Shown: piece after piece, positions 32,670 to 41,490 of the stretch
Numbering within the stretch: position 1 is the first letter of the stretch
Layout of the letters: each line of letters opens with the position of its first letter
Assembly (NCBI RefSeq): GCF_029958925.1
Contig: NZ_CP124616.1
Location: forward strand, 1,860,001 to 1,924,000
Length of the DNA: 64,000 bases
Source: Tropicibacter oceani
GTDB taxonomy: Bacteria > Pseudomonadota > Alphaproteobacteria > Rhodobacterales > Rhodobacteraceae
Reading direction: 5' to 3'
Notes under the pieces: generated by a model
What the model was told of the DNA's origin: nothing
Seen by the model: the letters and a program-made list of their open reading frames with translations, nothing else
Database searches by the model: none
Position numbers and translations under genes: made by a program

Positions 32670-34637
32670 ATGCCTCCGGTCGATCCCCTGGCGCCCTATC
32701 TGGGCGAAGACATCAACGGCGCCTTTCGCGTCGATGTGGCCGTGCGCTTTGACGATCTGTCGTCGGCGGGCTGGCAGACGGTGTTCGATTTTGGCACCCC
32801 GGACGCCAGCAACAACATCAGCCTTCTGCAATATGGCGGCAGCAACGACTTGATGCTGTTCATCTTTCAGGACGGCGTCGGCTATCGGCTGGTGGCCGAG
32901 GATGCCATCGTCGAAGGCCAGGTGCAGAATTTCACCGCCGGGGTGGATGAAGACGGCGTGATGTGGATCGGCGAAGGCGATGAACGCATCGTCGAGGGGC
33001 CGGGCCCCGAACCGGCCGACATCGACCGGCTGAGCCAGCTGATCGGGCGCACCGATTGGGCTGGGGGCGCGGCGCTGGACGGCGAAATCGTCGATTTCAC
33101 CCTGACCAACCTTGCGGTCGCGCCGCCGGACCCGCCGCCTGATGACCCCGTGCCGGTGGACCCTGATCCCGTGCCGCCCGATCCTGAACCGGACCCGGAC
33201 GCCCCGCTGGGCGGCGCCTTCGAGGTCGAGGCGACGGTGCGTTTTGACGATGTCACGGGCGGCTATTGGCAGCGGGTCTATGATTTCGGCGACGGACCGG
33301 CCAGCAACAACATCCTGTTCGGACAGGTGGAAAATACCTCGGACATCATGCTGGAAATCTGGCAGGACGGGCAGTCCTGGCGCGTGGTCGCCGAAGGCGC
33401 CATCGTCGAGGGCGAGTCAGCGACCTGGACCAGCGGCGTCGATCCCGACGGCACGATGTGGATCGAAAAGGACGGCGCGCTGCTGGCTCAGGCCCCGGGC
33501 GTCGTGCCCGAGGACGAACCGCGCGCGAACATGTTGGTCGGCCAGTCGAACTGGCCCGAGGACACGCCGCTGATCGGCGAGGTTTCCGCGCTGACGATCC
33601 ACGGTGACATGACGCCCGTTGATCCTGTGGAGCCGGTCGATCCCGTCGATCCCGTTGATCCGGTAGACCCCGTTGATCCTGTGGACCCCGTTGATCCCGC
33701 CGATCCCGGCGGGCCGATGACCGGGGCGGGGGACATGTTCATCGTGGCCCATCAGGACGATGACCTGTTGTTCATGAACCCGACCCTGATGCACCAGATC
33801 GAAAGCGGCCAGCCGGTCACCACCGTCTATCTGACGGCCGGGGATTTCGCCCTGGGGCAGGACTACTGGGGCGCGAGGGAGGCCGGGGTCAAGGCCGCCT
33901 ATGCCGAAATGGCCGGCGCCGATCCGGCGGACTGGGTGGACGAAACCGTCACCGTGCAGCACGGCGGCACCAGCTATGACGTCCAAAGCAGCTATCTAGC
34001 CAGCCAGCCCGACACGCGGCTGTATTTCATGCGGCTTCCGGACGGGTTCGATGGCACCGGCTCCGAGACCTATGGCTTTGACAGCCTGGAAAAGCTGTGG
34101 GACGGCTCGATCGCGCAGGTCACGACTGTCGACGGGGCGGCAAGCTATGACGCCGCGGATGTGACGGCCATCCTGACCGGGCTGATGGACCTGCACAGCC
34201 CCGAGCGCATCCACATCCAGGACCACGACAGCGAGCATTCCGAACTGGAGCATTCGGACCACGTGCATGCGGCGCTGTTCTCGACGCAGGCGGCGGCGGA
34301 CTACAACGCCGACTATACCCTGACCAGCTATCACGGCTATGCCACCTGGGGCTTTGAGGAAAACGTCGAGGGCGACACCCTGGACGGGGTGCGCGCGGCC
34401 TTTCTGGACTATGCCGCCTTTGATCCGCAGGTCTTTGGCAGCGACGGGGCGCTGATCGACGCCTACGAGGAATGGCTGATGCGCGAATACGTCGCCGCGC
34501 AAAGCACCGAGGTTTTCGACCCCTCGGCGGCGGCGGCCAGTTTCGTGGCGATGATGGCCCCGGATGTGTCGCTGGATATCGAAGAGGATCTGCCGCCCGT
34601 CGAAGACGCGCCCGACGAGGCGCTGTTGCTGCTTTAG
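32670..34637 (+). CDS. Duplicated beta-sandwich domains fused to PIG-L deacetylase
   Basis: A 655-residue acidic protein, ATG 32670 with AAGGAG 11 bases upstream. Two homologous beta-sandwich repeats (about residues 15-150 and 180-312; shared patterns VRFDD, SNNI, WQDG or FQDG, VVAE-AIVEG) resemble LamG/concanavalin-like carbohydrate-binding domains. They are joined by Pro/Asp linkers, the second a VDP repeat (about 316-345). A PIG-L/LmbE-type deacetylase domain follows with AHQDDD (H361, D363, D364; usual motif is HPDDE) and a distal HSDHVHAA (528-535). The protein may bind and de-N-acetylate a glycan. No signal peptide is evident; export by type I secretion would need a C-terminal signal, and the acidic tail is compatible with that. 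The fusion is unusual. Confidence 0.8.
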   Translation: MPPVDPLAPYLGEDINGAFRVDVAVRFDDLSSAGWQTVFDFGTPDASNNISLLQYGGSNDLMLFIFQDGVGYRLVAEDAIVEGQVQNFTAGVDEDGVMWIGEGDERIVEGPGPEPADIDRLSQLIGRTDWAGGAALDGEIVDFTLTNLAVAPPDPPPDDPVPVDPDPVPPDPEPDPDAPLGGAFEVEATVRFDDVTGGYWQRVYDFGDGPASNNILFGQVENTSDIMLEIWQDGQSWRVVAEGAIVEGESATWTSGVDPDGTMWIEKDGALLAQAPGVVPEDEPRANMLVGQSNWPEDTPLIGEVSALTIHGDMTPVDPVEPVDPVDPVDPVDPVDPVDPVDPADPGGPMTGAGDMFIVAHQDDDLLFMNPTLMHQIESGQPVTTVYLTAGDFALGQDYWGAREAGVKAAYAEMAGADPADWVDETVTVQHGGTSYDVQSSYLASQPDTRLYFMRLPDGFDGTGSETYGFDSLEKLWDGSIAQVTTVDGAASYDAADVTAILTGLMDLHSPERIHIQDHDSEHSELEHSDHVHAALFSTQAAADYNADYTLTSYHGYATWGFEENVEGDTLDGVRAAFLDYAAFDPQVFGSDGALIDAYEEWLMREYVAAQSTEVFDPSAAAASFVAMMAPDVSLDIEEDLPPVEDAPDEALLLL

Positions 34638-34710
34638 ACCGCCAGCATATGGACCTTGTGCCGGAGGGCGGCTAGGCTGGGGTCAGGGCAATTCGGAGCA
34701 CACGCGGCTG

Positions 34711-35448
34711 ATGACAGTGAAAGACAAGGTGGCCTATGTGGACGTGTCGTTCCGCTTGCCGTCGACCGCCACCCCTGATCAGGTTGCGCGCTGGCACGAG
34801 GTGCTGGCCCAGCATGCGCGGCCGTTTTCGAGATTCGCGTTTCTTGTCAACGAGATGGAGCCATGGAACGCGGTGATCTGCGTTCTGGATGGGTGGCTGG
34901 CCCTGTCGAAATCGCTGGACAGCGGGCAGGTGCAGATCGTCGATTTCGCCCTGCACAACGATATTGTCGAGCCGACCTCGGGGGATGGGCAGACCGCGAT
35001 CTATAGCGTTCAGGCGCTGACCGACGGTATGGCGGCGGTGATCCCGCTGCCGGTCTGGTCCGAGCTGCTGCATGATTTGCCAGAGCTGGCCAACCTGACC
35101 CGCGCCGTCGAGGCGGCCACCCGCAGCCGCCGCGCCGAGCGGACCTTGCGGCTGGGCAAGGGCACGGCCGAAATGCGCGTGGCCCATGCGCTGGTCGAGT
35201 TCTGCATCCGGCTGGGGGATCGCTGTGGCAGCCTGTACCATGTGCCGCTGACCCAGCAGGCGCTGGGCGATTTTCTGGGCCTGTCCTCGGTGCATGTGTG
35301 CCGGACGACCCGCCGGATGGCGCGCGATGGCATCTTGCAGCTGACCGACCACATGGACATCCGGGTGTTGGAGCCGGCACGGCTGATGCAGATCGCCGGG
35401 TTGGACCCCGAATTGTTCCGCCGCGAGATCACGCCCGATCTGGGCTGA
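34711..35448 (+). CDS. Crp/Fnr-family transcriptional regulator
   Basis: A 245-residue regulator starting at ATG 34711 (MTVKDKVAYV); the upstream extension overlaps the previous gene and lacks family similarity. A cyclic-nucleotide-binding-like beta barrel (about 30-130) lacks the Cys residues of Fnr, so no iron-sulfur cluster is expected. The dimer helix is followed by the helix-turn-helix LTQQALGDFLGLSSVHVCRT at about 180-199. The effector is unknown; a cyclic-nucleotide ligand would connect it to the cyclase at 27628, but this is speculative. It lies 73 bp after the PIG-L fusion gene and may regulate it. Confidence 0.88.
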   Translation: MTVKDKVAYVDVSFRLPSTATPDQVARWHEVLAQHARPFSRFAFLVNEMEPWNAVICVLDGWLALSKSLDSGQVQIVDFALHNDIVEPTSGDGQTAIYSVQALTDGMAAVIPLPVWSELLHDLPELANLTRAVEAATRSRRAERTLRLGKGTAEMRVAHALVEFCIRLGDRCGSLYHVPLTQQALGDFLGLSSVHVCRTTRRMARDGILQLTDHMDIRVLEPARLMQIAGLDPELFRREITPDLG

Positions 35449-35466
35449 GGCCCGTCCCGGCCGCGG

Positions 35467-36750
35467 TCACAGCCCGCGCGCGCGGGCGCCTTGGGCAATG
35501 GTGCGCGGGGCGGCGTTCAATTGATCCTTGGCAAAACCGGCGGCAGCTTTGTAGGCGGCCATGAAGGCGGCGCGTTCCTCGGCGGGGATCACGTTGTCGA
35601 TGTCGTCGAAATGCCCGCCGCAACGGGTTTCGACCAGATCCAGCAGGCCAAAGGGCCCGGCGCCGCGATTGCGCAGCACCAGCTGCGAGACCGGTTCGCA
35701 CAGTTGGTCGTTATAGGCCTGCAGCGCCTGCGGGGTGACGCCATGGGCAACCATGGCCGCGCCAAGGGTGCGCGCGTCGATCACCGCCTGCGATGCGCCG
35801 TTCGATCCGGTCGGATACATGGCGTGGGCCGCATCCCCCATCAACGCGACGGGGCCATCGACCCAGGTCGGGACCGGGTCGCGGTCGATCATCGGGTTCT
35901 CATAGGCAATGTCGGCGGCGCGCAGCATGGCGGGCACGTCCAGCCAGTCGTATTTGAAATCCTCGAAGTGGTGGGCGAAATCGTCGATCTGAACCGGGCG
36001 GAACCAGCCGGATTTTTCCCAGCCTGCGCCCGGGTCCAGGGTCATTTCGGCGATCCAGTTGATCTGGGCATAGCCCTGCGCGTCGGGGTGCGAGATCGGG
36101 TAGATCACCATGCGGTGGCGGTGGGTGCCAAGGCCGACAAAGCTGCTGCCGGTGCGGATCGGTCTGGCGCGGGTGGTGCCGCGCCACATGATCGCGCCGC
36201 CCCAATGGATGGGCGGCTGATCCGGGTGCATCTGGGCGCGGATCGGGGAATGGATGCCCATGGCGTCGATCAGCAGGGTGCCGGTCTGGGTGGTCGGGCC
36301 TTCGGGCGTGTCGATCAGGGCCGTCACTGTGCCGTCAGCGTGTTTTTCGTAGCCGGTGACGCGGTGGCCAAGGCGCAGCGCCTGCTTGCCCGCGCGGTCC
36401 TCGAAGCTGCGCGCCAGCAGCATGTGGAAGGCGCCGCGATGCACCGCGTATTGCGGCCAGTTGTACCCGGCGTCCAGGCCGCGCGGTTCGGCGTGGATGT
36501 CGTTGCCGTTCAGGCCCACCAGCGCCCATTCGCGGGCCGGCACGCCGACCGTGTCGAGCACCTGGGCGGTCAGCCCCATGTCGAACAACTCGCGCACCGC
36601 GTTGGGCTGGATGTTGATCCCGACGCCCAGCGGTTTGAGGTCGCGCACGGCTTCGAACACCGCGCAGGGCACGCCGATCTGGTGCAGGGTCAGGGCCAAC
36701 GAAAGCCCGCCGATGCCGCCTCCTGCGATCATCACGAGGGGGGTGGTCAT
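35467..36750 (-). CDS. FAD-dependent aromatic monooxygenase (salicylate hydroxylase-like)
   Basis: A 427-residue group A flavoprotein monooxygenase. FAD-binding GGGIGGLSLALTLHQIG at the N-terminus; the DG motif region is degenerate as LLIDAMGIHSPIR; GD motif PVALMGDAAHAMYPTGSNG. It uses NAD(P)H and O2 to hydroxylate an aromatic acid. It starts at MTTPLVM (AAGGAG upstream). It is the last gene of a minus-strand operon with an amidohydrolase, MarR and enoyl-CoA hydratase; 85 bp separate it from the amidohydrolase. The exact ring substrate is not predictable. Confidence 0.88.
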   Translation of the reverse strand: MTTPLVMIAGGGIGGLSLALTLHQIGVPCAVFEAVRDLKPLGVGINIQPNAVRELFDMGLTAQVLDTVGVPAREWALVGLNGNDIHAEPRGLDAGYNWPQYAVHRGAFHMLLARSFEDRAGKQALRLGHRVTGYEKHADGTVTALIDTPEGPTTQTGTLLIDAMGIHSPIRAQMHPDQPPIHWGGAIMWRGTTRARPIRTGSSFVGLGTHRHRMVIYPISHPDAQGYAQINWIAEMTLDPGAGWEKSGWFRPVQIDDFAHHFEDFKYDWLDVPAMLRAADIAYENPMIDRDPVPTWVDGPVALMGDAAHAMYPTGSNGASQAVIDARTLGAAMVAHGVTPQALQAYNDQLCEPVSQLVLRNRGAGPFGLLDLVETRCGGHFDDIDNVIPAEERAAFMAAYKAAAGFAKDQLNAAPRTIAQGARARGL

Positions 36751-36835
36751 GAGGGGGAACTCCTTGCCGGGAAGGGGCAACTACGGCCGGGTCTGGAACG
36801 GTGCGGCGGTTGGGCAGGATGGGTCGTGACCCATC

Positions 36836-37720
36836 CTACATCCGCAGCAGCCGCCGGGCGTTTTCCTTGAGGATCAGTGGCTTGACCTCGTCCCTGATGC
36901 CGATTTCCTCGAAATCCTTCAGCCAGCGGTCAGGGGTGATCGCGGGCCAGTCGCTGCCGAACAGCATCTTTTTCTTCAGGATGGTGTTGGCGTATTGCAC
37001 GAATATCGGCGGGAAATACTTGGGGCTCCAGCCGGACATGTCGTAATAGACGTTGGGTTTGTGCTGGGCGACGGCCAGGCCTTCTTCTGTCCAGGGAAAG
37101 GACGGGTGCGCCAGCACGATCGGCATGTCGGGGAAATCCACCGCGACGTCATCCAGATGCATCGGGTTCGAATATTTCAGCCGCATCCCCATGCCGCCGC
37201 GCATCCCCGATCCGACCCCGGTCTGGCCGGTGTGGAACAGGGTGATCACGCCCTCTTCGGCGCAAGCCTCGAGGACGGTGTAACAGGCCTCGCGGTCATT
37301 GGGGTAAAAGCCCTGCATGGTGGGGTGGAACTTGAACCCCTTGACCCCGAATTCACGCACCAGCCGCCGCACTTCGCGCGCGCCCGCCTTGCCCTTGTGC
37401 GGGTCGACCGAGGCGAAGGGGATCAGGATATCGTCGTTTTCGGCGCAGAGGCCCGCCACCTCTTCGTTGGAATAGCGGCGAAAGCCGGTTTCGCGTTCGG
37501 CATCGACGGGAAAGATCACCGCGCCGATCTTGCGTTCGCGAAAATACGCGGCGGTCTGCTGGACCGAGGGCAGCATGCCGCCCGCGCCGGCCGGGTTCTT
37601 GAAATAGGCGGCCATGCCTGCCTGGAATTCGTCATAGCCATCGTCGCGCGGCCCGCAGCAGGGCTCTTCGGCGTGGGTGTGAAAGTCGATGGCGATCAGG
37701 TCGTCGATGTTCATGGGCAT
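36836..37720 (-). CDS. Amidohydrolase-2 family (decarboxylase or CoA-ester hydrolase type)
   Basis: A 294-residue TIM-barrel protein of the amidohydrolase_2 group. Metal motif IDFHTHAEEP, then GFKFHPTMQGFYPND, LAHPSFPWTEEG and a terminal FGSDWPAITPDRWL that supplies the last Asp ligand. Relatives include gamma-resorcylate and ACMS decarboxylases and the beta-ketoacyl-CoA hydrolases of the non-oxidative hydroxycinnamate pathway. Presence beside an enoyl-CoA hydratase and MarR favours the latter (inference). Six bp separate it from the MarR gene. An alternative ATG occurs at 37714. Confidence 0.85.
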   Translation of the reverse strand: MPMNIDDLIAIDFHTHAEEPCCGPRDDGYDEFQAGMAAYFKNPAGAGGMLPSVQQTAAYFRERKIGAVIFPVDAERETGFRRYSNEEVAGLCAENDDILIPFASVDPHKGKAGAREVRRLVREFGVKGFKFHPTMQGFYPNDREACYTVLEACAEEGVITLFHTGQTGVGSGMRGGMGMRLKYSNPMHLDDVAVDFPDMPIVLAHPSFPWTEEGLAVAQHKPNVYYDMSGWSPKYFPPIFVQYANTILKKKMLFGSDWPAITPDRWLKDFEEIGIRDEVKPLILKENARRLLRM

Positions 37721-37726
37721 GGCGTG

Positions 37727-38203
37727 TCAGTCCTTGGGGGCGTCTAGGCCGAGGTATTTGCGCAAGAGCGATTTCAGCTGTTCCTGCTCGGCATGGCCGA
37801 GCGCGGAATGTGGGCGAGCCTCGTTGGCCAGAAAGGGCGCCTTGACGGCATCCAGCCGGGCGCGGCCCTTGTCCGTCAGCCACAGTTCGACCGCGCGGCG
37901 ATCATCGGGCGGCACGGTGCGGGTGACGATCCCGGCGTCTTCCATGGCGCGGATCATCTTGGCCATATGGGCGCGTTTGATCATCAGGGCGCTGGCCAGA
38001 ACGCCCTGCCGGACGCCGGGGTTCTGGGCGATCATCATCAGCACCGATATTTCGCCGGGGCGGATGTTCTGATCCTCCATCCCCTTGAAGAAATCGGCAA
38101 AGCTTTGCAATTGCGACAGGCGCAGCAGAAACCCCAGCGATCCGGACAGGGGCCCGAACTGGACGTCCTGATCGGTTTGCGCGGGGGTCTTGAGGTCAGT
38201 CAT
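37727..38203 (-). CDS. MarR-family transcriptional regulator
   Basis: A 158-residue winged-helix repressor. Recognition region VLASALMIKRAHMAKMIRAM followed by the wing VTRTVPPDDRRAVELWLT. It is sandwiched between an enoyl-CoA hydratase (8-bp overlap) and the amidohydrolase, as are HcaR/CouR-type regulators of hydroxycinnamate operons that respond to aryl-CoA thioesters (family knowledge). A likely operator is the ACAATTGT palindrome (39051-39058) in the divergent promoter region upstream of the operon. Confidence 0.9.
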   Translation of the reverse strand: MTDLKTPAQTDQDVQFGPLSGSLGFLLRLSQLQSFADFFKGMEDQNIRPGEISVLMMIAQNPGVRQGVLASALMIKRAHMAKMIRAMEDAGIVTRTVPPDDRRAVELWLTDKGRARLDAVKAPFLANEARPHSALGHAEQEQLKSLLRKYLGLDAPKD

Positions 38204-38996
38204 GGCCGGGGGCCTTCACCTTGGCCGCGCGTTTTTCCAAGAAGGCGCGCAGCCGGTCCTGGGCGTCGTCGGTCATGGTGGCCAGGCTGGCGACCATGCT
38301 TTCCGCGAACAACCCGTTGTCCGACGACATGTCGGCAATCCGGGGCAGGGCGTTGATGATGGCGTAGTTGGTGAATTCGGCGTTGGTGGCCATCTGGGTG
38401 GCCACCTCGACAGCGCGGTCCAGCGCGCCGCCTTCGTCGGTCACGTAAGTCACGCCGCCCCAGTGTTCCATCGCCTCGGCGCTCAGCACGCGGCCGGTCA
38501 GCATCATGTCACCCATGCGCGCCGGGCCGATTAGCCGGGCAATCCGGACCGAGCCGCCGCCGCCGACGAAAATCCCGCGCTGGCCTTCGGGCAGGGCGAA
38601 AAACGCGGTCTTGTCCGCGACGCGAATGTGCGTGCTGGCGGCCAGTTCGAACCCGCCGCCGACGGTCGCCCCGGTCAGCGCGCTGACAAAGGGGATGGTG
38701 CCGCGCTCGATGGCGTCAAAGACCGCATGCCAGCGGCGCGATCCCTTGACCGCCTCGAACAGCGGCTTTTGCGAATGCTCGGACAGGTCCAGCCCGGCGC
38801 AGAAATGCGGGCCGTGGCCGTGGATCACCGCGGCCTTGGCTTCGGACGAGGCGCGCAGCACGGCGTCATGGATCGCCTCGACGACGCGGTCGGAAATCGC
38901 GTTGCGCTTTTGCGGGCGGTTCAACCCGATCAGCGCGACGTCGCCGCGCAATTCATATGTGACAAGGCTGTCCGCCCCGCCTGCGCTGTCCTGCAT
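38196..38996 (-). CDS. Enoyl-CoA hydratase/isomerase family protein
   Basis: A 266-residue crotonase-fold protein with start ATG 38996 (GGGAGGAACCCC upstream). The oxyanion-hole segments HFCAGLDLSEH and TGATVGGGFELAAS are present. The first catalytic Glu position reads GGFELA and the second FFALPEGQRGIFVGGG (Glu present). It is the first gene of the operon, overlapping MarR by 8 bp. It could hydrate or cleave an aryl-propenoyl-CoA, given its neighbours. The long open frame that continues upstream into 40355 is antisense to the aminotransferase and is not coding. Confidence 0.92.
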   Translation of the reverse strand: MQDSAGGADSLVTYELRGDVALIGLNRPQKRNAISDRVVEAIHDAVLRASSEAKAAVIHGHGPHFCAGLDLSEHSQKPLFEAVKGSRRWHAVFDAIERGTIPFVSALTGATVGGGFELAASTHIRVADKTAFFALPEGQRGIFVGGGGSVRIARLIGPARMGDMMLTGRVLSAEAMEHWGGVTYVTDEGGALDRAVEVATQMATNAEFTNYAIINALPRIADMSSDNGLFAESMVASLATMTDDAQDRLRAFLEKRAAKVKAPGHD

Positions 38997-39167
38997 GGGG
39001 TTCCTCCCTTTGGCCGCGCCGGATTTTGCGGCCATTCTGTTTCCAAGTAGACAATTGTGGCGATTCGAGTCAACGCGCAACCGCGGGTGCGGGGCAGACC
39101 CCCGTCTTGCAAGCGCGCCGCACCCGGCGATCCGTCGATGCATTGTCCTACTGGAAAGCGTCTTCGC

Positions 39168-39181
39168 TTTGGTATACCAAA
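39168..39181 (+). promoter_or_regulatory. GntR/UxuR-type operator TTTGGTATACCAAA, site 1
   Basis: A perfect 14-bp palindrome 38 bp before the aminotransferase start. Sites 2 and 3 occur at 46206 and 51546. The core matches operators of hexuronate regulators such as UxuR/ExuR (family knowledge). Confidence 0.75.
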
Positions 39182-39218
39182 TTCCCGAACGCCTGCCGGG
39201 CGCTTGGGAGGGACATTC

Positions 39219-40388
39219 ATGACACACCTGAAATTCGCCGACAGCCTGTCGCGGCTTGGCACCGAATCCGCCTTCATGGTTCTGGCGCGGGCCGGGAAAC
39301 TGGCCGCCGAGGGACGCGATATCATCAACCTTGGCATCGGCCAGCCGGACTTCAAAACGCCCGAGCATATCGTCGAGGCCGGGATCAAGGCGCTGCGCGA
39401 CGGCCATCACGGCTATACCCCCGCCAACGGGCTGCCCGCCCTGCGCGAAGCGGTCAGCGCCGACCTGCACCGCCGCCACAAGGTCGAGGTCAATCCCGAC
39501 AACGTGGTGATCCAGCCGGGCGGCAAGCCGACGATGTTCTTTGCCTGCCTGATGTTCGGCCAGCCCGGCGCGGAAATCATGTACCCCAACCCCGGCTTTC
39601 CGATCTATGAATCGGTCATCAAGTATTCCGGCGCGACGCCAGTGCCGATCGCCCTGAAGGAAGAAAACGGCTTTGCCTTCAACGCCGAGGAAGTGCTGGC
39701 CCAGATCACCGAGCGCACCAGCCTGATCATCATCAACTCGCCCGCCAACCCCACCGGGGGCGTCACCCCGCGCGAAGAGGTCGACAAGCTGGTCAAGGGT
39801 CTTGAGGCGCACCCGAACGTCGCCCTGATGTCGGACGAGATCTATTCCAACATGCTGTACGCCGGGCGCGAACACGTTTCGCTGCTGCAATACCCCGAAA
39901 TCCGCGACCGGCTGATCATGCTGGATGGCTGGTCCAAGACCTATGCCATGACCGGCTGGCGGCTGGGCTATGCGGTCTGGCCCGATGCCTGCGTCGATCA
40001 CGTCACGCGGCTGTGCATCAACGATCATTCCTGCGTCAACGCCGCCACGCAATTTGCCGGGATCGCCGCGCTGAACGGGCCGCAGGACGCGGTGCATGCG
40101 ATGCTGGAACAATTCGACAAACGCCGCCAGATCATCGTCGACGGGCTGAACGCCCTGCCGGGCGTGCGCTGCGCCGATGCGGCCGGGGCCTTTTATGCTT
40201 TTCCGAACATCGAGGGCACGGGGTTGACCGCGATGCAGGCGCAGAACCGCTTTCTGGACGAGGCAGGCGTTGCCACCGTGGCGGGAACCTCGTTTGGCAA
40301 ATGGGGCGAAGGCTATCTGCGCTTTTCCTACGCCAACTCGGCCGAAAACATCCAAGAGGCGCTGTCGCGCATCGCCAAGCTTTTGTGA
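39219..40388 (+). CDS. PLP-dependent aminotransferase class I/II
   Basis: A 389-residue fold-type I aminotransferase, ATG 39219 behind GGGAGGGA. PLP lysine in DGWSKTYAMTGWRLGYAVWP, N in NSPANPTGG, D in SDEIYSNMLY, and R in YLRFSYANS. Residues before the start codon in the open frame are not conserved. It is followed 11 bp later by a 2-hydroxyacid dehydrogenase gene, and preceded by operator site 1. A role in processing amino acids linked to sugar-acid breakdown is inferred from the operator only. Confidence 0.9.
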   Translation: MTHLKFADSLSRLGTESAFMVLARAGKLAAEGRDIINLGIGQPDFKTPEHIVEAGIKALRDGHHGYTPANGLPALREAVSADLHRRHKVEVNPDNVVIQPGGKPTMFFACLMFGQPGAEIMYPNPGFPIYESVIKYSGATPVPIALKEENGFAFNAEEVLAQITERTSLIIINSPANPTGGVTPREEVDKLVKGLEAHPNVALMSDEIYSNMLYAGREHVSLLQYPEIRDRLIMLDGWSKTYAMTGWRLGYAVWPDACVDHVTRLCINDHSCVNAATQFAGIAALNGPQDAVHAMLEQFDKRRQIIVDGLNALPGVRCADAAGAFYAFPNIEGTGLTAMQAQNRFLDEAGVATVAGTSFGKWGEGYLRFSYANSAENIQEALSRIAKLL

Positions 40389-40399
40389 AAGGACACGAC

Positions 40400-41344
40400 A
40401 TGAGCCGCACCCCCCTTTTGATTGCAGGCGCCTTTGACGCCGCAGACAAAGCCCGGCTTGAGGCCGCCCACCCCAGCGCCTATGTCGCCGGCCCCGAGGA
40501 CATGGCCTCGCTGGACAACGAAACCCGCGCCAGCGTGCGCGCCATCGCCTACAAGGGCCACAAGCCCCTTGGCGGTGAGGCGATGGACCATTTCCCCAAC
40601 CTTGGCCTGATCGCCAACTTTGGCGTCGGCTATGATGCCATCGACGTCAACGCCGCCTCGGCGCGCGGGGTCAAGGTGACCAACACGCCCGACGTGCTGA
40701 ACGACGACGTGGCCGACCTGGCGGTCGCGCTGTTGCTGGCGCAATGCCGCAACATGATCGCGGGCGACGCCCGCGCCCGCACCGGCCAATGGGCCCGTGA
40801 AGGCGAGCTGCCGCTGAACCGCAAGGCCAGCGGGTCAAGCGTCGGGATCGTCGGCCTTGGCCGCATCGGACGTGAAATCGCCGATCGCCTCGCGGCTTTC
40901 AAGATGGACATCCACTACCACGCGCGCAGCGAAAAGCAGACGCCGGGCTGGACCTACTACGCCGATGTGGTGTCGCTGGCGCAGGCGGTGGACTTCTTGG
41001 TGATCGCGCTGGTTGGCGGCCCGGCCACGGAAAAATACGTGACCCGCGACGCGATCGAGGCGCTGGGTCCGCGCGGTGTGATCGTCAACATCTCGCGCGG
41101 GACCACCATCGACGAGGCGGCATTGCTGGACGCGCTCGAAACCGGCAAGATCGCGGGCGCGGGGCTGGATGTCTTCCTGAACGAGCCGAACATCGACCCG
41201 CGTTTTGCCGCGCTGGACAACGTGGTGCTGCAACCGCACCAGGGCTCGGGCACGGTGGAAACCCGCCGCGCCATGGCGCTGTTGCAACTGGAAAACGTCA
41301 CCGCGCACCTTGAAGGCCAACCTTTGATCACCCCGGTGAACTGA
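40400..41344 (+). CDS. D-2-hydroxyacid dehydrogenase (hydroxypyruvate/glyoxylate reductase type)
   Basis: A 314-residue NAD(P)-dependent enzyme. NAD-binding GLGRIGREIADRLAAF, catalytic R in NISRGTTIDEAALLDAL, E in LDVFLNEPNIDPRF and H in LQPHQGSGT. Start ATG 40400 after GAAAGGACACGAC; the longer frame overlaps the aminotransferase. It is co-transcribed with the aminotransferase (11 bp gap). It interconverts hydroxypyruvate or glyoxylate with the hydroxyacid. Confidence 0.92.
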   Translation: MSRTPLLIAGAFDAADKARLEAAHPSAYVAGPEDMASLDNETRASVRAIAYKGHKPLGGEAMDHFPNLGLIANFGVGYDAIDVNAASARGVKVTNTPDVLNDDVADLAVALLLAQCRNMIAGDARARTGQWAREGELPLNRKASGSSVGIVGLGRIGREIADRLAAFKMDIHYHARSEKQTPGWTYYADVVSLAQAVDFLVIALVGGPATEKYVTRDAIEALGPRGVIVNISRGTTIDEAALLDALETGKIAGAGLDVFLNEPNIDPRFAALDNVVLQPHQGSGTVETRRAMALLQLENVTAHLEGQPLITPVN

Positions 41345-41432
41345 AAACCAGGGCGGGGTCAAACCCGCCCTGCAACGGCCTGTCCGGGAACCGCGCCGCC
41401 CAGGCAAACGCCGTGCTGCGCCCGTTTCCAAT

Positions 41433-41480
41433 TGCCCGAAATATCCCGGGGGGGAGCGCAGCGACGGGGGCAGAGCCCCC
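41433..41480 (+). repeat. Dispersed G/C-palindromic intergenic repeat, copy 2
   Basis: AATATCCCGGG core followed by GGGGGC-aga-GCCCCC. It lies between the convergent hydroxyacid dehydrogenase and XylB-like genes, at both stop codons. Confidence 0.8.
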
Positions 41481-41490
41481 TTGCAAGGCC

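Noticed and set aside
33610-33710. Regular short repeats that look CRISPR-like at first sight
   Set aside because: In-frame GAT/CCC/GTT repeats encoding a VDP linker inside the PIG-L fusion; no spacers or constant-length units.
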